Shown here piece after piece: positions 1 through 5,310 of a stretch of 5,310 nucleotides of DNA (within the stretch, counting starts at the first letter, position 1; the number at the start of each line of letters is the position of its first letter). The notes below the pieces were generated by a model. The model saw only the letters and a program-made list of their open reading frames with translations. It was not told the origin of the DNA and did not search any database. Where the stretch lies: the NCBI GenBank assembly GCA_903893935.1, contig CAITOD010000349.1, positions 1-5,310 on the forward strand. The letters are read 5' to 3'. The position numbers and the translations under genes were made by a program. This stretch comes from an uncultured Sphingomonadales bacterium. Lineage in GTDB: Bacteria > Pseudomonadota > Alphaproteobacteria > Sphingomonadales > Sphingomonadaceae.

Positions 1-409
1 ACACGTTGGTGCCGTTGAACTGCGTGGTGTTGAGGATCGAACCGATCTGGGCGGTGAGATTCGACACTTCCGACTGCATCGACTGGCGATCCGACGCCTG
101 GTAGGTGCCCGAGCTCGATTGCACCGCGAGTTCACGCACGCGCTGGAGCATGTTGGTGACTTCGGTCAGCGCCCCGCCGGCGGTCTGCGCCAGCGCAATC
201 CCGTCGTTGGCGTTGCGCACCGACTGCTGCATGCCGTTGATTTGCGACGTCATCGTGTTGCTGATGGCCAGGCCTGCGGCATCGTCGGCGGCGCTGTTGA
301 TACGCATGCCGGTCGACAGCTGCTGCATTGCGCTTGCGCTCATCATCGAGGCCGAATTCGAGGCGTTGGCCGCCTGAAGTGCGGAAATATTGGTGTTGAT
401 TACGGTCAT
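1..409 (-). CDS. fliC: Flagellin, N-terminal part (cut by the left window edge)
   Basis: This is the filament subunit, exported through the flagellar type III apparatus and polymerised outside the cell. Reading the minus strand from ATG at 409-407 gives 136 open codons to the window edge, so the C-terminal half is missing from view. The translation begins MTVINTNISALQAANASNSA and carries the classic D0/D1 flagellin N-terminus: LSTGMRINSAADDAAGLAIS at residues 31-50, RNANDGIALAQTAGGAL at 65-81 and LQRVRELAVQ at 88-97. There is no signal peptide, as expected for a type III export substrate. The start is supported by the INTN motif just after Met and by a GGAG Shine-Dalgarno 7 nt upstream. It is transcribed away from the fliEFGH operon across a shared control region. 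Family assignment is firm. The exact paralogue name (fliC, fljK, etc.) cannot be decided, because alphaproteobacteria often carry several flagellins. Confidence 0.96.
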   Translation of the reverse strand, partial: MTVINTNISALQAANASNSASMMSASAMQQLSTGMRINSAADDAAGLAISNTMTSQINGMQQSVRNANDGIALAQTAGGALTEVTNMLQRVRELAVQSSSGTYQASDRQSMQSEVSNLTAQIGSILNTTQFNGTNV

Positions 410-415
410 TGCGGG

Positions 416-420
416 TCTCC
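416..420 (-). promoter_or_regulatory. Shine-Dalgarno of the flagellin gene
   Basis: On the minus strand GGAGA lies just upstream of the flagellin ATG; 7 nt separate GGAG from the start. It is the strongest-looking ribosome binding site in the window, fitting a highly expressed protein, and it fixes the flagellin start. Confidence 0.75.
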
Positions 421-488
421 GGGTGAAACGACCGGGAACGGACGTTCGGGTCGGGGCCGGATCGGTGTCGTCCGGCTTGTGGCAAAGA

Positions 489-506
489 CCGGCAAAGCGC
501 TGCCGG
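489..506. promoter_or_regulatory. ftr-like dyad, candidate binding site of the FlbD-type activator
   Basis: Perfect 6-bp arms CCGGCA (489-494) and TGCCGG (501-506) flank a 6-bp spacer. The left arm continues as GGCAAAG, which is repeated exactly 10 bp upstream (481-487). From established knowledge, Caulobacter FlbD binds ftr elements with GGCAA/TTGCC arms, and this site resembles them; I am recalling that consensus rather than checking it. The dyad sits 80 bp upstream of the flagellin start and 140 bp upstream of the activator gene, so it could serve either direction. The dyad is seen directly; the function is inferred. Confidence 0.5.
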
Positions 507-508
507 GA

Positions 509-576
509 TTAAGCCCCGCCACGGCCACCGCTTGCCGCCTGTCAGGGCTGACCCTTAGGGTCTGTACCGGGCTTAA
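509..576. repeat. Spaced inverted repeat TTAAGCCC / GGGCTTAA
   Basis: TTAAGCCC at 509-516 is the exact reverse complement of GGGCTTAA at 569-576, with centres 60 bp apart. Both copies stand out as AT-containing islands in GC-rich DNA. They may be paired protein-binding sites or AT-rich promoter segments. No specific factor can be named. Confidence 0.35.
541..562. repeat. Nested overlapping dyads in the divergent region
   Basis: Three perfect inverted repeats overlap in 22 bp: GTCAG-GG-CTGAC (541-552), AGGG-CTGA-CCCT (544-555) and GACCCT-T-AGGGTC (550-562). GACCCTT recurs at 584-590. The arms are short and the alternatives exclude each other as hairpins, so a DNA operator is more likely than a terminator; no T-run follows on either strand. 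Confidence 0.4.
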
Positions 577-595
577 ATTACCGGACCCTTTGCCG

Positions 596-609
596 TTTTC
601 GCGCGAAAA
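596..609. repeat. Perfect 14-bp palindrome TTTTCGCGCGAAAA
   Basis: A perfect self-complementary 14-mer ends 36 bp upstream of the activator ATG at 646. It overlaps the -12 side of the candidate sigma-54 promoter on the minus strand. The shape fits an operator for a dimeric regulator, but the protein is unknown. Confidence 0.45.
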
Positions 610-614
610 GTGCC
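601..614 (-). promoter_or_regulatory. Candidate sigma-54 (-24/-12) promoter facing flagellin
   Basis: On the minus strand the string GGGGCACTTTTCGCGC contains GG-N10-GC, the invariant spacing of sigma-54 promoters, with GG at 614-613 and GC at 602-601. The -24 side (GGGCAC) is close to TGGCAC, while the -12 side (GCGC) matches TTGC only in the final GC. If used, transcription would start near 589 and leave a flagellin leader of about 180 nt with the ftr-like dyad inside it. A weaker alternative, TGGCCG with GC 10 bp further on, lies at 526-513 on the same strand. Confidence 0.27.
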
Positions 615-621
615 CCGAGAC

Positions 622-629
622 ATGGTTAA
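622..629 (-). promoter_or_regulatory. CtrA half-site-like sequence TTAACCAT
   Basis: ATGGTTAA on the plus strand reads TTAACCAT on the minus strand, matching the half-site of the alphaproteobacterial master regulator CtrA as I remember it. The full TTAA-N7-TTAA pair is not present. The site ends 16 bp before the activator start, so binding could affect this operon. An 8-mer match alone is modest evidence. Confidence 0.3.
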
Positions 630-632
630 AAC

Positions 633-636
633 GGGG
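633..636 (+). promoter_or_regulatory. Weak Shine-Dalgarno favouring ATG 646 for the activator
   Basis: GGGG lies 9 nt before ATG 646. The in-frame alternatives, GTG 610 and ATG 622, have no comparable purine-rich site at proper spacing, and GTG 610 falls immediately after the 14-bp palindrome. This favours 646 without proving it. Confidence 0.4.
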
Positions 637-645
637 CAAATCTTC

Positions 646-1953
646 ATGAAGCGCGATAACACCGGACTACAGATTTCCGATGCCGCCCGGGCGCTGCATA
701 CGCCGCTGGTGCAGCGTGCAAGCGCGATCATGGACACGCCGGGGCTGCGCGTGCCCGTCTATCTGCTCGATGCCGAAGCGATCACGCAGATCCCCGTGCC
801 GCTGGCGCGCACTGTCCGCCTGTCGCGCACCGGCGATGGTTCGGGCGCGATCCGCCGCGGCCCGGGCGACCGGTTTCGTCTCGCCTATGCCGATGGTGCG
901 GGGCACGCGGCGCTCGCCGCACTGATCGCCTGCGCCACGCCCGCCGGCAGCCCGGTTGCCGCCGATCCCGAAAGCCTGTCGGTGCTCGCGCTCGCCGAAC
1001 GGATCGCGGCGAGCGATATTCCGGTGCTGATCAACGGCCCGACGGGAACCGGCAAGGAAGTGCTGAGCCGGTTCATCCACGACCGGTCGGCACGCGCGGA
1101 CAAGCCGTTTGTCGCGATCAACTGCGCGGCGATGCCCGAAACGATGCTCGAAGCGATGCTGTTCGGGCACCAGAAGGGCGCGTTTACCGGCGCCAATGCG
1201 GCCAGCGAAGGCTTTTTCCGCGCCGCCCACGAGGGCACTTTGCTGCTCGACGAAATTGCCGAAATGCCGCTGCCGCTCCAGGCCAAGCTGCTGCGCGCGC
1301 TGCAGGAACGCGAAGTCGTGCCGATCGGCGCGACCCAGCCGGTCAAGATCGATGTGCGCGTGATCGCGTGCGCCAACCGCGATCTGCCGATTGAAGTCGA
1401 GGAAGGACGGTTTCGCGCCGATCTCTATTACCGGCTCAACGTGTTCCCGTTGCAACTGCGCCCGCTGTGCGAGCGACCCGACGATGTCGCGGCACTCGCC
1501 TTTGCGATGCTGCTGCGCCATGTGCCGCAAGGGTTTGACGTGCCATGGATCGGCGATGCCGCGCTCGCCATGCTGGCGGGCCACGCCTGGCCGGGCAATG
1601 TCCGCGAGCTCGAAAACGTCGTGCGCCGCGCGCTGCTGCTGTGCGGCGGCGCCATGGGGCAGGCTGCCGGCGAAATCGGCCCGCAGCACATCGTGTTCGA
1701 CCGCGCGGTGCGCGCCGCGGGCGAGCCCGCCGCAGCCGATCCGGTGCTGGCGGTGGCCGGGCAGAGCGCGGGCGCGCGGCTTTCAAACATCGTGCAGATG
1801 TCCGAAGCGCGCGCGATCCTCGCCACGCTCGAAGCCTGCGGCGGCAGCCGCGTGGCGGCAGCGCGGCATCTCGGCATCAGCGAGCGCACTTTGCGCTATC
1901 GCCTCGCTTCGTTTCGCGAAGCCGGCATCAAAGTCGCCGGGAGCCGGCGATGA
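646..1953 (+). CDS. flbD: Sigma-54-dependent flagellar transcription activator (FlbD/FleQ type)
   Basis: This 435-residue enhancer-binding protein activates RNA polymerase carrying sigma-54 by ATP hydrolysis. The AAA+ core spans about residues 108-345: Walker A GPTGTGKE (131-138), the sigma-54 contact loop GAFTGA (178-183), Walker B GTLLLDEI (197-204), the arginine-finger stretch FRADLYYRLNVFPL (256-269) and the sensor II motif WPGNVRELEN (315-324). A Fis-type helix-turn-helix follows at about 396-423 (GGSRVAAARHLGISERTLRYRL). The first ~108 residues do not look like a receiver with its phosphoacceptor Asp and Lys, so activity is probably not set by ordinary phosphorelay; FlbD and FleQ also have atypical N-termini. 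Starts at GTG 610 or ATG 622 would add 12 or 8 residues. The stop overlaps the fliE start (ATGA), which ties it to flagellar assembly. Function is firm; orthology to FlbD rather than FleQ/FleR is tentative. Confidence 0.85.
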   Translation: MKRDNTGLQISDAARALHTPLVQRASAIMDTPGLRVPVYLLDAEAITQIPVPLARTVRLSRTGDGSGAIRRGPGDRFRLAYADGAGHAALAALIACATPAGSPVAADPESLSVLALAERIAASDIPVLINGPTGTGKEVLSRFIHDRSARADKPFVAINCAAMPETMLEAMLFGHQKGAFTGANAASEGFFRAAHEGTLLLDEIAEMPLPLQAKLLRALQEREVVPIGATQPVKIDVRVIACANRDLPIEVEEGRFRADLYYRLNVFPLQLRPLCERPDDVAALAFAMLLRHVPQGFDVPWIGDAALAMLAGHAWPGNVRELENVVRRALLLCGGAMGQAAGEIGPQHIVFDRAVRAAGEPAAADPVLAVAGQSAGARLSNIVQMSEARAILATLEACGGSRVAAARHLGISERTLRYRLASFREAGIKVAGSRR

Positions 1954-2306
1954 GCAGCGTGTCGGGGATCGGATCGGGCGCCGGGCTGAGCGAGATCATG
2001 GCGCTGCGCCAGCAGATCATCGATCGCAGCCAGGTCTTGCAACAAGTCCGCACCGGCGATGCCGTGGCCGGTGCCCCCACGCCCGCCGGATCGTTCACCG
2101 GCGCGCTCAAGACCGCGCTGGACAGCGTCAACCAGACGCAGGCGCAAGCCGAAGCGGTGACCAGTGCCTATGAAACCGGGCAAGTGACCGATGTCGCGCA
2201 AGTCATGCTGGCGCGCCAGCAGGCAGGCGTGGCGTTCGAAGCCACGCTGCAAGTCCGCAACAAGCTGCTGTCCGCCTACCAGGACATCATGAAGCTGGGG
2301 ATCTAA
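1950..2306 (+). CDS. fliE: Flagellar hook-basal body protein FliE (MS ring-rod junction)
   Basis: FliE is a small periplasmic protein exported by the flagellar type III system; it links the FliF ring to the proximal rod. The 118-residue product has the usual family length (about 100-120). The C-terminus is diagnostic: DVAQVMLARQQAGVAFEATL (81-100) followed by QVRNKLLSAYQDIMKLGI (101-118), matching the conserved family ending of an alpha-helical segment with VRNKL-AYQ-IM. The first ~50 residues are Gly/Ala/Ser/Gln-rich and poorly conserved, with no signal peptide, as expected. The start overlaps the activator stop by 4 nt (ATGA), and GGGAG lies 6 nt upstream at 1939-1943, so translation is probably both coupled and independently initiated. 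fliF follows after 6 nt. Confidence 0.94.
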   Translation: MSSVSGIGSGAGLSEIMALRQQIIDRSQVLQQVRTGDAVAGAPTPAGSFTGALKTALDSVNQTQAQAEAVTSAYETGQVTDVAQVMLARQQAGVAFEATLQVRNKLLSAYQDIMKLGI

Positions 2307-2312
2307 TCCACG

Positions 2313-3953
2313 ATGGCCGATCTCGTGTCTTCACCGGGCGACGAGCCCCGCGCTTCGCTGCTGGCGCCGCTGACCGATACGGGCGGAGGCAGCGTGCCCG
2401 CGCGGCTCGGCCGGTTCGTCAGCCAGGGCCCGGTGCTCCGCGCGCTGCCGTGGTTCGGCGGGATCGCCGCGGCCGGGCTGGCCGGGCTGTTGTGGCTGGA
2501 AATGGCGCCCGCCGCGCAGCGCGTGCTCTATACCGAACTCAACGATGCCGAGCGCGCGCAAGTGACCGCAGCGCTCGACAAAGCCGCGATCCGTTATGCC
2601 ATCGACAACCACACCGGCGCGATCACTGTCGGCGAAGACGATCTTTACAAGGCACGCATGGTCGCCGCCGCCGACGGCGCGCTGGCGGCGCCCGAAACCG
2701 GCGAACAGATGATCGACAAGCTGCCGCTCGGCGCCAGCCGCACGGTCGAAGGCCAGCGCATGCAGGCCGCGCGCGAACGCGAGCTGGAATTGACGATCAT
2801 GCAGATCGACGGGGTCGAGGCGGTGCGCATCCACCTTGCCGAGCCCGAAAAATCGGCCTTCGTGCGCGATTCCGCGCCGACCACCGCGTCGGTCATGGTC
2901 AAGCTCGCCAAAGGCCGGCAATTGTCGGCGAGCCAGGTCACCGCGATTGTCAATCTGGTTGCGGGATCGGTACCCGGGCTCGCGGTCGATGCGGTCAAAG
3001 TCGCCGACCAGCAAGGGCACCTGCTGTCGAGCGGGCAGCCGGGCGATGCCGACCGGCTGGAAATGGAAGCGCGGCTGGAAAACAAGCTGCGCGACCAGGT
3101 CGAAACGCTCCTCACACCAATGCTGGGCGCGGGCAATTTTTCGAGCGAGATCCAGGTCGATCTCAACATGGACCAGCAGACCAGCGCGCGCGAAAGCTAT
3201 GACAAGCAGGGCGCGGTGCGCAGCGAAACGCAGTCCGCCTCGCAGTCGAGCGCGGCCAATGCCGCTGCCGGGGTGCCGGGCGTGCTCTCGAACACCCCGC
3301 CGCCGGCCGCCCAGGCCTCGCCCGGGCCGCCCGCCGCCACCGCCACGCCCGCGCCTGCGGCGAGCCCCGCCAACACCGACACCTCGTCGACCAGGACTTA
3401 CGAACTCGGCCGCGAAGTTGCGGTGACCAACGCCGGGCCCGGCAAAATCCGCCGCCTGTCGGTCGCGGTCGCGCTGAGCGCTGCGGCGATGGCCAAAGCC
3501 AAACCCGGCGAGATCGACCAGATCCGGCAACTGGTCAGCGCTACCGTGGGGGCCGACGCCGTCCGCGGCGACCAGGTCGCGGTCATCGTGCGCAATTTCC
3601 AGACGGTCACGATCGATCCGCCGAAGTTCTGGGAAACGCCGTGGTTTGCCATGGCGGTGCGCAACGGCGTGGCGCTGCTCGCGGTGCTGCTGACGCTGCT
3701 GCTCGGCGTGCGCCCGCTGATCAAGGCACTGAAGCGCGATCCGGCGCCCCCTCCGCCGAGCACCCCGCCCGAACCCGCCGAGGCCGAGCCGGTCCCCGCG
3801 CCCGAAGAGCCGACGCCCGTGCCCGCGGTCGATCATGACATGCTGGGCAAGCAAGTCGGGCTCGCCCAGCGGCTGGTGCGCGAACAACCCGATACGGCGG
3901 TCGCAGCCTTGCGCCAGATGCTCGCCACCAGCGAAGCGGAGCCCGCACGATGA
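2313..3953 (+). CDS. fliF: Flagellar MS-ring protein FliF
   Basis: FliF assembles into the inner-membrane MS ring, the base of the rotor and the housing of the export gate. The 546-residue product fits the family (about 530-570). A first transmembrane helix lies at about 43-64. Periplasmic ring-building domains follow: VLYTELNDAERAQVTAALDK at 71-90, then DLYKARMVAAADG (110-122) and the conserved RELELTIMQIDGVEAVRIHL (156-175). After that come the RBM3/collar region (about 245-430), a second transmembrane helix (about 444-467) and a cytoplasmic tail. The terminal segment GLAQRLVREQPDTAVAALRQ (516-535) is the FliG-binding helix region. Two low-complexity stretches stand out: Ala/Pro/Ser-rich at about 310-358 inside RBM3, and Pro/Glu-rich at about 476-506 between the membrane and the FliG-binding tail. 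GGGG at 2297-2300 is a distant (12-nt) Shine-Dalgarno, so coupling to fliE is likely. The stop overlaps fliG by 4 nt. Confidence 0.97.
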   Translation: MADLVSSPGDEPRASLLAPLTDTGGGSVPARLGRFVSQGPVLRALPWFGGIAAAGLAGLLWLEMAPAAQRVLYTELNDAERAQVTAALDKAAIRYAIDNHTGAITVGEDDLYKARMVAAADGALAAPETGEQMIDKLPLGASRTVEGQRMQAARERELELTIMQIDGVEAVRIHLAEPEKSAFVRDSAPTTASVMVKLAKGRQLSASQVTAIVNLVAGSVPGLAVDAVKVADQQGHLLSSGQPGDADRLEMEARLENKLRDQVETLLTPMLGAGNFSSEIQVDLNMDQQTSARESYDKQGAVRSETQSASQSSAANAAAGVPGVLSNTPPPAAQASPGPPAATATPAPAASPANTDTSSTRTYELGREVAVTNAGPGKIRRLSVAVALSAAAMAKAKPGEIDQIRQLVSATVGADAVRGDQVAVIVRNFQTVTIDPPKFWETPWFAMAVRNGVALLAVLLTLLLGVRPLIKALKRDPAPPPPSTPPEPAEAEPVPAPEEPTPVPAVDHDMLGKQVGLAQRLVREQPDTAVAALRQMLATSEAEPAR

Positions 3954-4966
3954 ACGACATGACGTCCATGCCAGGTTCCGTCAGCGATGCCGAACGCGCC
4001 GCAGTCATGATCATGCTGCTCGAAGACGATCAGGCCGCCGCACTGCTCGGCAAGCTCGATCCCGATGAATTGCGGCTGCTCGGCGAACAGATGTGCGCGC
4101 TTGGCGAAATCAGCCCGGCTGCGATCGAGGATGCGATTGCCCGCTTTGTCGAACGCACCGAAAAGATGGGGCTGATCGTGCCCGACCGCGTCGGTCAGGT
4201 GCGCGCCATGCTGACCCGCGCGATCGGTGACGTCAAAACCGAAAGCCTGATGCAGCGGATCGCGCCCGAGCAGCGCACCAATTCGCTCGAACTCGCGCGC
4301 TGGCTGACCCCGCAAGTGCTGATCCCGCTGGTGCGCGACGAACATCCGCAGGCGGTCGCGGTGCTGCTCGTCCAGCTCGATCCGCAAGTCGCCGCCGGCG
4401 TGCTGCACGGATTGCCCGAAGCGATCCAGAGCCAGGTGGTGCAGCGCGTCGCCACGCTCGGCCCGGTTTCGCCCGATGCGCTGACGATGCTCGAAGACAT
4501 GCTGGCGCGGCGGATCACCGATTGTCATGGCCGCGCCGCGCTGACGATGGGCGGCCCGCGCGAAGCGGCCGACATCATCAACGCCGCCGCGCGCACGGTC
4601 GAGCGCCGGGTCATGCCCGAGATCGCGCGCGCCGACAAAGCGCTCGCCAAAGCGATCGAGAACGAAATGTTCAAGTTCGAGCACTTGTTCGTGCTCGACG
4701 AGAAATCGATGGGCACGCTGCTGCGCGAAGTCGACAGCGACACCTTGATTGCCGCGCTCAAAGGCTCGCCCGAAGACAGCCGCGAAGTGTTTTTCCGCGC
4801 GATGTCGGCGCGCGCGGCCGATGGCGTGCGCGACGAGATCGCCGCGCGCGGACGCATGAAAATGGCCGAAGTGATCGAGGCGCAAAAATCGATCGTGACC
4901 GCCGCGCGGCGGCTGGCGGCCGAAGGCGTGATCGTGTTCGGCGCTGGCGACGACGACTATGTCTGA
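3950..4966 (+). CDS. fliG: Flagellar motor switch protein FliG
   Basis: FliG is the rotor protein of the C ring. Its N-terminus binds FliF, its middle domain binds FliM, and its C-terminal domain meets the MotA stator to make torque. The 338-residue length is typical. Visible in order: N-domain AERAAVMIMLLEDDQAAALL (14-33), the EHPQ motif (131-134) of the middle domain, and the C-terminal torque domain from about 236, with LLREVDSDTLIAALKG (257-272) and AMSARAADGVRDEIAARG (284-301). By comparison with E. coli FliG from memory, torque residues K264, R281, D288, D289 and R297 correspond to K271, R288, D295, E296 and K304 here, so all charges are kept. It ends in the family-typical acidic-YV tail (GDDDYV). 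ATG 3950 overlaps the fliF stop (ATGA), with GCGGAG 8 nt upstream (3936-3941). The C-terminus overlaps the fliH start by 8 nt. Confidence 0.97.
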   Translation: MNDMTSMPGSVSDAERAAVMIMLLEDDQAAALLGKLDPDELRLLGEQMCALGEISPAAIEDAIARFVERTEKMGLIVPDRVGQVRAMLTRAIGDVKTESLMQRIAPEQRTNSLELARWLTPQVLIPLVRDEHPQAVAVLLVQLDPQVAAGVLHGLPEAIQSQVVQRVATLGPVSPDALTMLEDMLARRITDCHGRAALTMGGPREAADIINAAARTVERRVMPEIARADKALAKAIENEMFKFEHLFVLDEKSMGTLLREVDSDTLIAALKGSPEDSREVFFRAMSARAADGVRDEIAARGRMKMAEVIEAQKSIVTAARRLAAEGVIVFGAGDDDYV

Positions 4967-5310
4967 CGGCACGCACCGCCGCGCGCTGGCCGCGCTGGCG
5001 CTTGGCAGCATGGGCTTTGCGCGCGATGCGCGGTTTGCCCCGCCGGCCGAACGCGCGGCGGACGACCCGGTTCCGGCCGTCGATCGCGAAGCCGAGGCTT
5101 ATGCGCGCGGCTATACTGACGGTGCGGCCGATGCGCAGGCGGCCGTGGCAGCGGCCGATGCCGCGCGGGACCGCATCGAATCGGCGCTCGAACGGATAGA
5201 CGCGGCGCAAGCCGAAGTGTTTGCGCAGCGGCTGAAAGACACCGTGCTGGCACTGTGCCAGACCGTGCTCGACGATATCGGCACCGCGCCCGAAGCGCTG
5301 GCGCGGCGCG
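4959..5310 (+). CDS. fliH: Flagellar assembly protein FliH, N-terminal part (cut by right window edge)
   Basis: FliH dimers bind and restrain the export ATPase FliI and help dock it at the C ring. From ATG 4959 there are 117 open codons to the window edge and no stop. The visible part has a short basic, Ala-rich start, FARDARFAPPAE at 20-31, a linker, then the FliH-like AYARGYTDG (47-55, containing a GxxxG step). A long Ala/Asp/Glu/Arg-rich helix (about 56-90) follows, and then QRLKDTVLALCQTVLDDI (90-107), which looks like the start of the C-terminal FliI-binding domain. Identification rests partly on position directly after fliG, as in most fli operons, because FliH is weakly conserved. The start overlaps the fliG stop by 8 nt and has no clear Shine-Dalgarno, suggesting coupled translation; ATG 5010 is a less likely internal start. 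Confidence 0.8.
   Translation, partial: MSDGTHRRALAALALGSMGFARDARFAPPAERAADDPVPAVDREAEAYARGYTDGAADAQAAVAAADAARDRIESALERIDAAQAEVFAQRLKDTVLALCQTVLDDIGTAPEALARR

Noticed and set aside
455..480. Sigma-28 (FliA) promoter for flagellin
   Set aside because: Only a partial CCGAT match appears on the minus strand, with no TAAA at the right distance; it does not meet the consensus.
481..494. GGCAAAGACCGGC as a plus-strand sigma-54 promoter
   Set aside because: GG and GC are 9 rather than 10 bp apart, and the -12 TTGC is absent. The repeat is better explained as activator half-sites.
550..562. GACCCTTAGGGTC as an intrinsic terminator
   Set aside because: The loop is too short for the full stem, no T-run follows on either strand, and there is no gene end nearby.
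119..649. Plus-strand open frame across the flagellin and the control region
   Set aside because: It runs antisense to the highly conserved flagellin N-terminus and through the divergent regulatory region, and its sequence resembles nothing I know.
667..1689. Long minus-strand open frame opposite the activator gene
   Set aside because: It is a GC-rich shadow frame with Arg/Gly/His-rich low-information translation; the plus strand carries an unmistakable AAA+ activator with all motifs in order.
2331..3887. 518-codon minus-strand open frame opposite fliF
   Set aside because: The translation is Arg/Gly/His-rich with no recognisable domain and mirrors fliF third-position GC bias. FliF on the plus strand is certain.
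3833..5011. 392-codon minus-strand open frame opposite fliG
   Set aside because: FliG on the plus strand is recognised over its full length; the antisense translation has no family features and spans two gene junctions.

Overview
This GC-rich window lies inside a bacterial flagellar gene cluster. The protein sequences and the presence of a sigma-54-type flagellar regulator suggest an alphaproteobacterium, most likely a sphingomonad (Sphingomonas/Novosphingobium type). That assignment is my inference from sequence style and cannot be proved from the window.

Layout: the left edge holds the 5' part of a flagellin gene on the minus strand (start codon at 409, running off the window at base 1). 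Next comes a 236-bp divergent control region (410-645). A plus-strand operon then runs to the right edge: a sigma-54-dependent activator of the FlbD/FleQ kind (646-1953), fliE (1950-2306), fliF (2313-3953), fliG (3950-4966) and the start of fliH (4959 to the edge). Junctions are very tight: a 4-nt ATGA overlap, a 6-nt gap, another 4-nt ATGA overlap and an 8-nt overlap. This implies one transcript with translational coupling.

How the genes work together: FliF forms the MS ring in the inner membrane. FliE joins the MS ring to the rod. FliG is the rotor/switch protein that sits on the cytoplasmic end of FliF. FliH is the regulator/stator of the export ATPase FliI, which probably follows outside the window. 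The activator at the head of the operon has an intact AAA+ core with the GAFTGA sigma-54 contact loop and a Fis-type DNA-binding helix-turn-helix, but no recognisable phosphoacceptor receiver domain. It is placed to control flagellar genes, including the divergent flagellin.

The most interesting non-coding part is the divergent region. It holds five copies of GGCAA/TTGCC, one pair forming a CCGGCA-N6-TGCCGG dyad that resembles the Caulobacter FlbD-binding 'ftr' element. It also holds a perfect 14-bp palindrome, a nest of overlapping dyads, a TTAACCAT sequence matching the CtrA half-site, and a weak GG-N10-GC sigma-54-like promoter facing flagellin. I see no mobile element, CRISPR array, RNA gene or wholly new system; the coding part is a conventional flagellar basal-body operon.
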